Positions 25,640 through 34,203 of a stretch of 64,000 nt of DNA are shown here, piece by piece. The notes under the pieces are model-generated. The model worked only from the letters and a program-made list of their open reading frames with translations, searched no databases and had not been told where the DNA came from. Made by a program: the position numbers and the translations under genes. The stretch covers positions 1,149,501-1,213,500 of the forward strand of contig NZ_VJWA01000001.1 in the NCBI RefSeq assembly GCF_007097155.1, in the 5' to 3' direction. Every line of letters begins with the position of its first letter. The first letter of the stretch is position 1. The stretch comes from Glacieibacterium frigidum. GTDB lineage: Bacteria > Pseudomonadota > Alphaproteobacteria > Sphingomonadales > Sphingomonadaceae.

Positions 25640-26563
25640 ATGGCAGAGGGGTTCGCCGACAAATTATCGCTGGTGCTCAAGGCACTGTCGATCAGCCGCG
25701 GTCGGCTGGCCGCCGATGTCGGTGTCGACAAGTCGCTCGTCGGCCGCTGGTGCAACGGGCAGGTCTCCCCATCGGCGCACAATTGCGCGCGGCTGACGCA
25801 GGCGATCGCGGCACGTCAGCCGGGCTTCACGATGCTCGACTGGGAACACGACCTGCCCGCGCTCGGCGCTCGCTTCGGCGTGACGGTCAGCGCGCCGCCG
25901 CCGCCGCCGTCCGCGGTGCCGAGCGGCTTCGCCGAATGGCTCGCGGTGCCCAAGTTCCGCGAGGCGGCGCTGGCCAGCGGTCCGGCGAGCACGGCGCTCG
26001 CGGGGTTCTGGCGCACGACGCGCCCGGTCCCCGAATTTCCAGGCAAGTTCGTCCACGACCATGTCATTATGCAGACCAGCCCCGACGGACCCCTGCGTTT
26101 CCGCATCGGCCTGTTCAGCAGCCGCCTCGTCGGCTGGTCGATGGCGGTCGGCGACCAGATGTTTTGCTGCGCCTCGAACCAGCTGACCGGCAGCTCGATC
26201 TTCGCGATCTTCAACCGCGTCCACCGTCCGCGCATCGACTGCATCGACGGCGTGACGCTGGCATGCATGGCGGATGCGGGTGGCGTGCCGGTCGCCGCGG
26301 CGTGCATGCTCGAACGCGTCGGGGACCTGAGCGGCGACGATGCCGCCGATGACGCGCATTACGAGGCGCTGCTCGCCGAACACCCGATTGCGCCGGACGG
26401 CAGCGTTCCCGACCATGTCGTCAAGCATCTGTGGCGCGACACCGGCCCGACCGCGCTGGCGCAGGGCGGCGACGCGATGATCATGATCCGCTCGATGGCA
26501 TCGCTGGCGCGGGGGAGCAGTCCGGCGGCTGCGCCCCCAACGCTGCGGGTGGTGTCGGGCTAG
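25640..26563 (+). CDS. HTH transcriptional regulator with unknown C-terminal domain (module 2)
   Basis: A 307-residue paralogue of the regulator at 23010-24011. The N-terminal HTH reads FADKLSLVLKALSISRGRLA then DKSLVGRWCNG (about residues 5-42), matching the first protein nearly position for position. The C-terminal domain has several Cys and Met residues (MFCCASNQL, RIDCIDG, LACMADAG), which might bind a ligand or metal, but no family is recognised. It is divergent from the frameshifted NG-repeat gene. Its stop shares a CTAG palindrome with the stop of the convergent small gene at 26560. Confidence 0.75.
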   Translation: MAEGFADKLSLVLKALSISRGRLAADVGVDKSLVGRWCNGQVSPSAHNCARLTQAIAARQPGFTMLDWEHDLPALGARFGVTVSAPPPPPSAVPSGFAEWLAVPKFREAALASGPASTALAGFWRTTRPVPEFPGKFVHDHVIMQTSPDGPLRFRIGLFSSRLVGWSMAVGDQMFCCASNQLTGSSIFAIFNRVHRPRIDCIDGVTLACMADAGGVPVAAACMLERVGDLSGDDAADDAHYEALLAEHPIAPDGSVPDHVVKHLWRDTGPTALAQGGDAMIMIRSMASLARGSSPAAAPPTLRVVSG

Positions 26564-26820
26564 CGGACCACCGACACGTTTTCGACGCGCTTGCCGGCGC
26601 GGTCGAGGACGATCTCGTAATTCGGCTTGCCGGGTTCGCTGCCGCGCAGTCCGGCGGGGCGGTCGCGGCGCGTCAGCAGGACGGTGACGCGCGTGCCGTC
26701 GTCGCGATACTCCTGCGCATAGGTCGCGGCATCGAGGCTGCGGTCGGCGATGACCTGCTCGACGAGCGTCGCAGCCCAGGGCTCCAGCGTTTCGACTTCG
26801 GGGGCGAGTGCGGTGCTCAT
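26560..26820 (-). CDS. small protein, candidate immunity partner of the DUF4329 protein
   Basis: An 86-residue acidic protein without a signal peptide, which I do not recognise (MSTALAPEVETLEPWAATLV, then DDGTRVTVLLTRRDRPAG and YEIVLDRAGKRVENVSVV). It reads as one helix followed by a small beta-sheet. The ATG at 26820 lies 7 bases after the stop of the DUF4329 gene upstream, so the two are one operon. Small size, position directly 3' of a possible toxin-type domain and lack of other neighbours make an immunity or chaperone role plausible; this is inference. Confidence 0.6.
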   Translation of the reverse strand: MSTALAPEVETLEPWAATLVEQVIADRSLDAATYAQEYRDDGTRVTVLLTRRDRPAGLRGSEPGKPNYEIVLDRAGKRVENVSVVR

Positions 26821-26827
26821 GGTCGTC

Positions 26828-27565
26828 CTACCTGAGGATGGTGTTGGTGTTGGCGGCGGGGTCGAACACGCGGAAGTTGCCGCTAGGAGTGCCAAGATAG
26901 CCGCGATACTCGGGCTTGCCAGCTGCATCGGCCGCGATCCCCCTGAGGTCGGTGGTTGAGAACTGGTCGCTGTTGAAGTCGTCGCGGGCGGGGTCGGAGG
27001 TGCGCACGACGTTACCAGAGGCATCGACGATCGAATAGTCGGCGTGGGTGTGGAAGTCGCCGACCAGGGTGGTGCCGCTGGGGATGGTCACCGAGGTCGG
27101 ATCGAACCCGGTCGAAGTCCCGCGTGCCGGGGCCGTGTAGCCGTACGTGCCGTCAGGCGACTTGTAGACGAGGCCGCCGAACTCGAGGTTCTCGCGGATC
27201 GACTGCGGGTTTGCCTCGGTCAGCGCGGCGCGTGCGGCAGCGTCGACGTTCGGGAAGCCGGTTCGCGCCGCCGCGGCAGCGGTGACCGCGTCGGCCGCCT
27301 TGGCGACGACGTCGCGCACCGTGTCGATGGCCTTCTCGACCGCCTGCTTCAGCGCGTCGGCAAGGTCGCCGATGCCGCCCGGATTGCCAGCCTGCAGCAG
27401 CGCATCTTCGACCGTGCCGCGCAGGTCGGGGCGCTCGCGGACCAGCGCCGCCGCGCCGGCGATGTCGCCGGCCGCCCCCAGCTCACGGGCCCGCTCGACC
27501 GGACTTGGCGGGCTCGCCGGCGCCGAGGCGGCGGACCGGCCGGTTGCTTGTACGCTCTCCAACAT
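26828..27565 (-). CDS. DUF4329/JAMM-like protein, candidate effector
   Basis: A 245-residue protein with no signal peptide. The first 115 residues are alanine-rich and helical. The C-terminal part (about 125-240) has LEFGGLVYKSPDGTYGYT, VGDFHTHADYS and DFNSDQFSTTD, typical of DUF4329, a domain common at the C-termini of Rhs and other polymorphic toxins. The ordered residues Glu128, His172-x-His174 and Ser203-x-x-Asp206 match the JAMM metalloprotease pattern. The ATG at 27565 has an AGGGAG ribosome site; a GTG 30 bases upstream does not. With the 86-residue gene behind it, it looks like a small effector-immunity pair, but no secretion-system gene is nearby. Confidence 0.68.
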   Translation of the reverse strand: MLESVQATGRSAASAPASPPSPVERARELGAAGDIAGAAALVRERPDLRGTVEDALLQAGNPGGIGDLADALKQAVEKAIDTVRDVVAKAADAVTAAAAARTGFPNVDAAARAALTEANPQSIRENLEFGGLVYKSPDGTYGYTAPARGTSTGFDPTSVTIPSGTTLVGDFHTHADYSIVDASGNVVRTSDPARDDFNSDQFSTTDLRGIAADAAGKPEYRGYLGTPSGNFRVFDPAANTNTILR

Positions 27566-27638
27566 CGCGGGCGACTCCCTGGCTGCGCGAGCCACGGGTT
27601 GTCGCCGCGATGCCGAATCGCCGCCATAGTCGGATCGA

Positions 27639-28283
27639 CTAGGCGGTGACCGTCGCGCCCCGCCGGCGGCGCGCCATGGCGCCGACCGCGCCGAAGCCGG
27701 CGATCAGCATTGCCCAGGTGCCGGGCTCCGGAACCGCGGTGGCGAGCGTGCCGTCGAAGTCGACTTCGGTCAGCATGAACCACTCCTGCTCGCTGTCGAT
27801 GCGGACGGTGAATGTCGAGGCGCTGATACCGGTGAAATCATAGCTGAAGACACCCAGATTGCCTTCGAAGGTCACCGTCGGCGTGTACTGGACAAAGCCG
27901 CCGCCGAAATCGAACGACAGGCTGTCGGGCAGGAAGACGTTGCCGACGCCCTGCGCATTGTCGAAGCGGAAGGTGGCGTTGGCGAGGTTCGACAGCGGCG
28001 CGAAGTTGAACACGATCTCTGGCGAGATGAAGCGCCAGCCGACATACGGCCCCGGCGTGACGTTCCAGGGCCCCGCCGCGACGACGCCGTCGGTCAGCTC
28101 GCCGACCCCGCCGCTCAGATAACCGTTCGGCGCGCGGGTGCCGTTGTACGTGTCGTCCTGGTACTGGAAGACGCCCGCGCCGCCGTCGATCATGTCGTAC
28201 GACGTCGGGTTGATCGTCGCGGCGTGTGCTGACGAGCAGGCGAGCGTGGCGGCGGCGACGAGAACGGCGTGGCGGATCATCAT
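27639..28283 (-). CDS. PEPxxWA-CTERM sorting-domain secreted protein (2)
   Basis: A 214-residue exported protein of unknown function. A signal peptide (MMIRHAVLVAAATLACSSAHA) is followed by a beta-rich body with many aromatic and Gly residues, and the C-terminus PEPGTWAMLIAGFGAVGAMA followed by RRRR, the PEPxxWA exosortase signal. ATG at 28283 or 28280 both fit. Unlike the genes ending at 18136 and 59640, I find no sigma-54 element or TGTAAAGA repeat in its upstream region, so it may be controlled differently. It lies between the DUF4329 gene and the divergent sdh operon. Confidence 0.82.
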   Translation of the reverse strand: MMIRHAVLVAAATLACSSAHAATINPTSYDMIDGGAGVFQYQDDTYNGTRAPNGYLSGGVGELTDGVVAAGPWNVTPGPYVGWRFISPEIVFNFAPLSNLANATFRFDNAQGVGNVFLPDSLSFDFGGGFVQYTPTVTFEGNLGVFSYDFTGISASTFTVRIDSEQEWFMLTEVDFDGTLATAVPEPGTWAMLIAGFGAVGAMARRRRGATVTA

Positions 28284-28422
28284 GGAGAGCACCCCTGCTG
28301 GTGCGACGCGCCGGGTGCGACACGTCGTCGAGAGGTTAGGCGCCGTCCTCACGCCAAACGGCTCATGGCACGCGATAATTATTCTTTGGTCTCGGGCGTG
28401 CCTGTCGCACCGTTCAATCCAA

Positions 28423-28436
28423 GGTTGCACCGCAGC
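28423..28436 (+). promoter_or_regulatory. 14-base motif shared with 32541-32554
   Basis: GGTTGCACCGCAGC lies 48 bases upstream of sdhC and recurs exactly 25 bases upstream of the thioesterase/zapE pair. It resembles a TTGC-x2-CGCA type operator half; the binding factor is unknown. Confidence 0.3.
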
Positions 28437-28483
28437 GCGACACGCCTAAAACGTCGGCGAGTACGAACAAGGGGACTGAAACC

Positions 28484-28885
28484 ATGGCGACTGTCGTTCG
28501 CCCGCGACCATTGTCGCCGCATCTGTCGATCTGGAAGTGGCGCGTGCACATGCTGGTGTCGATCCTGCACCGCGCGACGGGCAGCGCGCTGGCGTTCGGC
28601 GCGGTGGTGCTGTTCCTATGGTGGCTGGTCGCCGCCGCGACGGGTGCCGAGGCGTACAACATCTTCTACGGCGTCGCGACAGGCTGGTTCGGCATTCTCG
28701 TCGGCGTCGGCCTGACGCTGGTGATGTTCCAGCACATGATGTCGGGCATCCGCCACCTGATCATGGACACCGGCGCCGGGCTCGAAGTCCTGGCGTCGAA
28801 GCGGCTGGCAACGCTCACGATGGTCGCCTCGGTGTCGCTGACGGCGCTGACCTGGGCCGTCATCCTGCTGACCAAGGGGGTCTGA
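28484..28885 (+). CDS. sdhC: succinate dehydrogenase cytochrome b556 subunit
   Basis: A 133-residue membrane anchor of complex II with three helices. Seen: RPLSPHLSIWKWRVHMLVSILHRATGSAL split by the usual SxxHR-type segment (SILHRATG) near the quinone and haem site, and HMMSGIRHLIMD, whose histidine is the likely haem b ligand. It starts the sdhCDAB operon with an AAGGGGA ribosome site. The sdhD gene begins 3 bases after the stop. Confidence 0.93.
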   Translation: MATVVRPRPLSPHLSIWKWRVHMLVSILHRATGSALAFGAVVLFLWWLVAAATGAEAYNIFYGVATGWFGILVGVGLTLVMFQHMMSGIRHLIMDTGAGLEVLASKRLATLTMVASVSLTALTWAVILLTKGV

Positions 28886-28888
28886 GCC

Positions 28889-29272
28889 ATGGGACGCGCA
28901 ACCGCGATCGGCCGCGTGCGGGGCCTCGGCTCGGCGAAGTCGGGGACCGGCCACTGGTGGCTGCAGCGGGTGACCGCGGCGGGCAATCTCATCCTCGTGC
29001 TGTGGTTCATCGTCAGCCTCGTTCGCCTGCCCGGGCTGCAGTACGCGGCGGTCACCGAGTGGCTGCGGCAACCCGTCGCTGCGGTGCCGATGCTCCTGCT
29101 CATTACTTCGGTCTTCTGGCATTTCCGCCTGGGCCTGCAGGTGTTCATCGAGGATTACCTGCACGAGGAAGGGTCGAAGCTGCTCGCGTTGCTGGCCCTT
29201 AATTTCTACGCGCTGGCGGGCGCGGCGGTGGGCGTATTCTGCGTCCTGAAGATAGCGCTCGGAGCGGCATAG
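28889..29272 (+). CDS. sdhD: succinate dehydrogenase hydrophobic anchor subunit
   Basis: A 127-residue three-helix anchor that pairs with SdhC to hold haem b and ubiquinone. Seen: [19 protein letters not shown] at the N-terminus, a typical alphaproteobacterial SdhD start, then three hydrophobic segments and [17 protein letters not shown] after the second. Its TAG stop overlaps the sdhA GTG start. Confidence 0.92.
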   Translation: MGRATAIGRVRGLGSAKSGTGHWWLQRVTAAGNLILVLWFIVSLVRLPGLQYAAVTEWLRQPVAAVPMLLLITSVFWHFRLGLQVFIEDYLHEEGSKLLALLALNFYALAGAAVGVFCVLKIALGAA

Positions 29273-31059
29273 TGGCTGAAGCCTATAAGATCATCGACCA
29301 TACGTACGACGCGGTCGTCGTCGGCGCGGGCGGCAGCGGCCTGCGCGCGGCGATGGGCATCGCCGAGACGGGTCTGAAGACCGCGTGCATCACCAAGGTC
29401 TTCCCGACGCGGTCGCACACCGTCGCGGCGCAGGGCGGCATTGCCGCAAGCCTCGGCAACATGGGGCCCGACCACTGGACGTGGCACATGTACGACACCG
29501 TCAAGGGGTCGGACTGGCTGGGCGACCAGGACGCCATCGAGTATCTGTGCCGGGAGGCACCCAAGGCGGTTTATGAACTCGAGCACTACGGCGTGCCGTT
29601 CAGCCGCACCGAGGAAGGCAAGATCTACCAGCGCGCGTTCGGCGGCATGACGCAGGACATGGGCAACGGTCCGCCGGCGCAGCGCACTTGCGCCGCCGCC
29701 GACCGCACCGGCCACGCGATGCTCCACGCGCTGTATCAGCAGAGCCTGAAGTACGACACCGACTTCTATATCGAGTACTTCGCCATCGACCTGATCATGG
29801 TCAACGGCGAGTGCAAGGGCGTCATCGCGATGTGCATGGAGGACGGCACCATCCACCGCTTCCGCGCGCACTCGGTCGTGCTGGCGACCGGCGGCTACGG
29901 CCGCTGCTACTTCTCGGCGACGAGCGCGCACACCTCGACCGGTGACGGCGGCGGCATGGCGATCCGCGCCGGCGTGCCGATGCAGGACATGGAGTTCGTT
30001 CAGTTCCACCCCACCGGCATCTACGGCGCCGGCGTGCTGATCACCGAAGGCGCGCGCGGGGAGGGCGGTTACCTGACCAACTCGGCCGGCGAGCGCTTCA
30101 TGGAGCGCTACGCCCCGCATGCGAAGGACCTCGCCTCGCGCGACGTCGTCTCCCGCTCGATGGCGATGGAGATGCGCGAAGGCCGCGGCGTCGGCGCCGA
30201 GGGCGACCACATCAACCTGCACCTCAACCACATCGACCCGGCAGTGCTGCACGAGCGCCTGCCCGGCATCAGCGAGACCGCGAAGATCTTCGCCGGCGTT
30301 GATGTCACCAAGGAGCCGATCCCGGTTACGCCGACCGTCCACTATAACATGGGCGGCATCCCGACGAACTATCACGGCGAGGTCGTGACGCTGAAGGACG
30401 GCGACCCGGACTCGGTCGTGCCCGGGCTGTTCGCGGTGGGGGAGGCGGCGTGCGTCTCGGTCCATGGTGCCAACCGCCTGGGGTCGAACAGCCTGATCGA
30501 CCTCGTCGTCTTCGGCCGCGCCACGGCGCACCGCATCGGCGCGACGGTCAAGCCGCAGACCAACCATGCGCCGCTGCCCAAGGACAGCGCCGACTTCGCG
30601 CTGGGCCGCCTCGACGGCTATCGCTTCTCGAAGGGCGGCTCGCCGACCGCGCTGGTGCGCGGCGCGATGCAGAAGACGATGCAGTCGAACGCCGCGGTGT
30701 TCCGCACCGGCGAGGTGCTCGAGGAAGGCCAGCGCAAGATCGACGCGGTGTACCAGCGCATGGCCGACATCGGCATCGCCGACCGCAGCCTGATCTTCAA
30801 CACCGACCTGATCGAGACGCTCGAGCTCGACAACATGATCCCGCAGGCGGTGGTGACGATGCACGCCGCCGCAGCCCGCCACGAAAGCCGCGGCGCGCAC
30901 ATGCACGAGGATTATCCCAACCGCGACGACGAGAAGTTCATGCAGCACTCGCTGGCCTGGTTCCGCGACGGCGGCGTCACCCTCGCCCAGCGTCCCGTCC
31001 ACAATTACACGCTGACCGACGAGGTGTCCTACATCAAGCCGAAGGCGCGGGTTTACTGA
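29272..31059 (+). CDS. sdhA: succinate dehydrogenase flavoprotein subunit
   Basis: A 595-residue catalytic subunit oxidising succinate to fumarate. Seen: the FAD-binding [20 protein letters not shown], the covalent FAD histidine in [18 protein letters not shown], the substrate-site HPTGIYGAG and REGRGVG segments, and the C-terminal RARVY-type end (KPKARVY). The start is GTG at 29272 overlapping the sdhD stop, so translation is coupled. Length is normal. Confidence 0.97.
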   Translation: MAEAYKIIDHTYDAVVVGAGGSGLRAAMGIAETGLKTACITKVFPTRSHTVAAQGGIAASLGNMGPDHWTWHMYDTVKGSDWLGDQDAIEYLCREAPKAVYELEHYGVPFSRTEEGKIYQRAFGGMTQDMGNGPPAQRTCAAADRTGHAMLHALYQQSLKYDTDFYIEYFAIDLIMVNGECKGVIAMCMEDGTIHRFRAHSVVLATGGYGRCYFSATSAHTSTGDGGGMAIRAGVPMQDMEFVQFHPTGIYGAGVLITEGARGEGGYLTNSAGERFMERYAPHAKDLASRDVVSRSMAMEMREGRGVGAEGDHINLHLNHIDPAVLHERLPGISETAKIFAGVDVTKEPIPVTPTVHYNMGGIPTNYHGEVVTLKDGDPDSVVPGLFAVGEAACVSVHGANRLGSNSLIDLVVFGRATAHRIGATVKPQTNHAPLPKDSADFALGRLDGYRFSKGGSPTALVRGAMQKTMQSNAAVFRTGEVLEEGQRKIDAVYQRMADIGIADRSLIFNTDLIETLELDNMIPQAVVTMHAAAARHESRGAHMHEDYPNRDDEKFMQHSLAWFRDGGVTLAQRPVHNYTLTDEVSYIKPKARVY

Positions 31060-31060
31060 T

Positions 31061-31846
31061 ATGGCCGAATTCTCACTCCCCGCGAACTCGAAGATCAAGC
31101 CGACCGGCAAGCGCTATGCGGCGCCTGCAGGGGCGACGAACGTACGTGCGTTCAAGGTGTATCGCTGGAACCCCGACGACGGGGCGAACCCGCATTTCGA
31201 CACCTACGAGCTCGACCTCGAAACCACCGGCCCGATGGTGCTCGACGCGCTGATCCGCATCAAGGCGGAGGTCGACCCGACTTTGACCTTCCGCCGGTCG
31301 TGCCGCGAGGGGATTTGCGGGTCGTGCTCGATGAACATCGATGGCACCAACGGCCTCGCGTGCACAACGGCGATCGAGGACATCAAGGGCGAGGTGAAGA
31401 TCACCCCGCTGCCGCACATGGAGGTGGTCAAGGACCTCGTCCCCGATTTCAAGATGTTCTACGCGCAGTACGCCTCGATCAAGCCGTGGCTGCAGACCGT
31501 CACCCCTGCGCCGTCGGGCGAGGAGCGGCTGCAGACGGTCGAAGACCGGTCGAAGATCGACGGGCTCTACGAGTGCATCCTGTGCGCCTGCTGCTCGACC
31601 GCCTGCCCGAGCTATTGGTGGAACAGCGACAAGTTCCTGGGCCCGGCGATCCTGCTCCAGGCGTACCGCTGGCTGGCTGACAGCCGCGACGAGATGACGG
31701 GCGAGCGCCTCGACATGCTCGAGGATCCGTTCCGCCTGTATCGTTGCCACACGATCATGAACTGCGCGAACGTCTGCCCCAAGGGGTTGAACCCGGCCAA
31801 GGCGATCGCGGAAATCAAGAAGATGATGGTTGAGCGAGCCGTCTGA
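31061..31846 (+). CDS. sdhB: succinate dehydrogenase iron-sulfur subunit
   Basis: A 261-residue electron-transfer subunit of complex II. Seen: the [2Fe-2S] motif [15 protein letters not shown] with a later Cys, the [4Fe-4S] motif [17 protein letters not shown], and [20 protein letters not shown] for the [3Fe-4S] and [4Fe-4S] centres. All cysteines are present. The next gene starts inside its last codons at a TTG. Confidence 0.97.
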   Translation: MAEFSLPANSKIKPTGKRYAAPAGATNVRAFKVYRWNPDDGANPHFDTYELDLETTGPMVLDALIRIKAEVDPTLTFRRSCREGICGSCSMNIDGTNGLACTTAIEDIKGEVKITPLPHMEVVKDLVPDFKMFYAQYASIKPWLQTVTPAPSGEERLQTVEDRSKIDGLYECILCACCSTACPSYWWNSDKFLGPAILLQAYRWLADSRDEMTGERLDMLEDPFRLYRCHTIMNCANVCPKGLNPAKAIAEIKKMMVERAV

Positions 31847-32534
31847 GGCAGACGGGCCGCGCCGGCGCCGGTTGCCGCGCGGCTGGGCTGCCTTTCTCAG
31901 CGAACTCGCGATCGTCGTGTTCGGCGTTTTCATCGCGCTCGGGGCGCAGCAGCTGGTCGACACATGGCGCGCCAATTCCGAGGTGCGCGAGTTCCGCGCT
32001 GCCCTCAAGCTCGAACTCGCTGAAAGTCTGGGCGCCTACCAGTCGCGCGTGGCGCAGTCGAAGTGCGTCAACCAGCGCCTCGACCAGCTCGAGCGTTGGC
32101 AGCGCGACTGGCGCGACGGTAAGGGCGCGCGCATCGATGGCACGATCGGTCGGCCGTTTGCCTATGCCCTGTCGACGAGCGTCTGGCGCACGGGGGCGAC
32201 GAGCATCGCCGTCCGTATGCCTCTCGAGGAGCGGCTGTATTATTCAGGCATCTACGACAGTCTTGAGAATTACGATGCCCTGCGGTACCGCGAAGTTGCG
32301 ACCTGGCAGGCGCTGTTCGCGTTCGACGGTGTCGTGCAGCTCTCGCAACCCGAGATCAACACGCTGCGCGGTCTGATCCTGTCGGCGCGCTCGACCGACC
32401 GGTCGATGCAGATGAATTTGCCCGGTCTGCTGCGTGCGGCAGCGCGCGTCGGAGTTCGCCCAGGGGTCGATGAGGAGGCAGCTCCACTGGACCTGTGCCG
32501 GCCCCTCCGTGTCACGTCTCTGCCGGGCCGATGA
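31830..32534 (+). CDS. single-span membrane protein of unknown function, overlapping sdhB
   Basis: A 234-residue protein with a basic N-terminus, one membrane helix (about residues 20-40, [20 protein letters not shown]) and a long extracytoplasmic part rich in Arg and Leu, partly helical. I recognise no family by name, although the start of the helix followed by [16 protein letters not shown] looks like a recurrent sphingomonad membrane protein. The only workable start is the TTG at 31830, overlapping sdhB by 17 bases with AGAAGATG as a weak ribosome site. Low expression relative to sdhB is therefore likely. Confidence 0.65.
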   Translation: MSEPSEADGPRRRRLPRGWAAFLSELAIVVFGVFIALGAQQLVDTWRANSEVREFRAALKLELAESLGAYQSRVAQSKCVNQRLDQLERWQRDWRDGKGARIDGTIGRPFAYALSTSVWRTGATSIAVRMPLEERLYYSGIYDSLENYDALRYREVATWQALFAFDGVVQLSQPEINTLRGLILSARSTDRSMQMNLPGLLRAAARVGVRPGVDEEAAPLDLCRPLRVTSLPGR

Positions 32535-32540
32535 CCGCGG

Positions 32541-32554
32541 GGTTGCACCGCAGC
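32541..32554 (+). promoter_or_regulatory. 14-base motif shared with 28423-28436
   Basis: An exact second copy of GGTTGCACCGCAGC, here directly before the PaaI-type thioesterase gene (start at 32579). Confidence 0.3.
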
Positions 32555-32578
32555 ATGGTTCCCCGCTAACCCACCCCG

Positions 32579-33028
32579 ATGCCCCGTGAATTGATCGAGG
32601 CCGGCGAGCACGCCGGATGGTACCGCTGGCACCGCGAGCCCGACGGGCGCTTCGCGTCGTTGCTCGGCGACCTGTATTTCCGCGCCGGGCCGACCGGCGG
32701 GGTCGAGTGCCGGATGGCGACCGACCGGCGGCATTCGAACGGCCTCGGCTATCTCCACGGCGGCTTCATCATGTCCTTCATCGACATGGCGATGTTCAGC
32801 TTCATCTACCCCCAGCTCGAAAAGAGCGGCGCGGTGACGCTGAGCTGTGCGACCGATTTCCTCAGTCCGGGCATCGTCGGCGACGCCATCGAGGCATCGG
32901 GCGAGATCCTGAAGGAAACCGGCAAGATGCTGTTCGTGCGCGGCCTCGTCACGCAGAACGGCAGCAACGTCGCGTCGTTCACTGGCACGATGCGCAAGAT
33001 CCCGCGCCCGGACAAACGACTCGCGTGA
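32579..33028 (+). CDS. PaaI-family hotdog thioesterase
   Basis: A 149-residue hotdog-fold protein, probably hydrolysing acyl- or aryl-CoA. Seen: the core motif HSNGLGYLHGGFIMSFIDMA, with the HGG turn on the central helix, and CATDFLSPGIVGDAIEASGE in the next strands. The ATG has a plain upstream context. Its stop overlaps the zapE start as GTGA, so the pair is co-translated. The substrate is not evident. Confidence 0.85.
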   Translation: MPRELIEAGEHAGWYRWHREPDGRFASLLGDLYFRAGPTGGVECRMATDRRHSNGLGYLHGGFIMSFIDMAMFSFIYPQLEKSGAVTLSCATDFLSPGIVGDAIEASGEILKETGKMLFVRGLVTQNGSNVASFTGTMRKIPRPDKRLA

Positions 33029-34119
33029 GCGCCTACGACGACCTCGTCGCGCGCGGCGAGCTCAAGGCCGATCCCGAGCAGGCCGCAGCGGCCGCCCGGC
33101 TGATGCAGCTCGACACCGCGCTCAACGCCCCGCCGCCGGGCCTGTTCGGCCGGCTGTTGGGCCGCGCGCCGCCGCCGCCACGGGGCATCTATCTGTGGGG
33201 CGGGGTAGGGCGCGGCAAGTCGATGCTGATGGACCTGTTCTACGCGCACGCCGCGGTGTCCCCGCGCTGCCGCGTGCATTTCCACGAGTTCATGCTCGAC
33301 ACCCATGCCGCGATCCATGCGTATCGGGAAAGCGCGCATGCCGACCCGATCCCCGCCGTCGCCGCGCGCATCGCGGCATCGGCCCGGCTGTTCTGCTTCG
33401 ACGAGATGCAGGTCCGCGATGTCGCCGACGCGGCGATCCTGTCGCGCCTGTTCACCGCGCTGTTCGATGCCGGGGTGATCGTCGTCGCGACCTCGAACCG
33501 GTCGCCCCGCGATTTGTACAAGGACGGGCTCAACCGCCAGCTCTTCCTGCCCTTTATCGCGCTGATCGAAAGCCGCCTCGACATCATCGGCCTCAACGGC
33601 CCGACCGACTACCGGATGGCGAGGCTGGGCGGCGGCCCGACCTATTTCACGCCCAACGGTCCCGAGGCCACCGCCGCGATGCGTGCGGCGTTCTTCCGCA
33701 TGACCGACTTCGAGCCCGAGGATGCAGCCAACGTGCCGAGCGAGACGATCGCGGTGGCGGGCGGTCGCAGCCTGTTCGTGCCCAAGTCGCTCAAAGGTGT
33801 CGCGGTGTTTTCGTTCGCGCGCCTGTGCCGTGCTGCGCTGGGCGCGGCGGACTATCTCGCCATCGCGCGGCGTTATCACACGGTGTTCCTGGTCGGCGTG
33901 CCGCGGCTCAGCCCCGATCTCAGGAACGAGGCGGCGCGCTTCGTAACGCTGATCGACACGCTGTACGAGCACAGCGTCAAGCTACTGATCGCCGCCGACG
34001 CGCCGCCGGCCGAGCTGTACCCGGCCGGCGACGGCAGCTTCGAGTTCGAGCGTACCGTGTCGCGGCTCAGCGAGATGCAGTCGGCGGACTATCTCGCGCG
34101 GGGCCACGGAACAGTTTGA
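33025..34119 (+). CDS. zapE: cell division protein ZapE (AFG1-like ATPase)
   Basis: A 364-residue AFG1/ZapE family P-loop ATPase. Seen: Walker A GGVGRGKSMLMDLF near residue 57, the following FHEFMLDTHAAIHAYR, Walker B LFCFDEMQVRDVADA, and TSNRSPRDLYKDGLNR with sensor residues. ZapE supports Z-ring function and membrane protein quality control in other proteobacteria. The GTG at 33025 overlaps the thioesterase stop by 4 bases. Longer in-frame extension upstream would lie inside that gene and is rejected. Confidence 0.92.
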   Translation: MSAYDDLVARGELKADPEQAAAAARLMQLDTALNAPPPGLFGRLLGRAPPPPRGIYLWGGVGRGKSMLMDLFYAHAAVSPRCRVHFHEFMLDTHAAIHAYRESAHADPIPAVAARIAASARLFCFDEMQVRDVADAAILSRLFTALFDAGVIVVATSNRSPRDLYKDGLNRQLFLPFIALIESRLDIIGLNGPTDYRMARLGGGPTYFTPNGPEATAAMRAAFFRMTDFEPEDAANVPSETIAVAGGRSLFVPKSLKGVAVFSFARLCRAALGAADYLAIARRYHTVFLVGVPRLSPDLRNEAARFVTLIDTLYEHSVKLLIAADAPPAELYPAGDGSFEFERTVSRLSEMQSADYLARGHGTV

Positions 34120-34203
34120 CGCGGCTTGCGCTGCAACGCGGCATGGGCAAGTACGGCCCGCAGTTGACGCGCGCGTAAGCTGCGCGTCGCATCGGAGACC
34201 GGC

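Noticed and set aside
29206-31110. A 634-codon open frame antisense to sdhA
   Set aside because: Same reasoning: sdhA is unmistakable and the antisense frame has no family motif.
32980-33000. TGGCACG near the end of the thioesterase gene
   Set aside because: Followed by ATGC-GCAA, no TTGC at the right spacing; within coding sequence.
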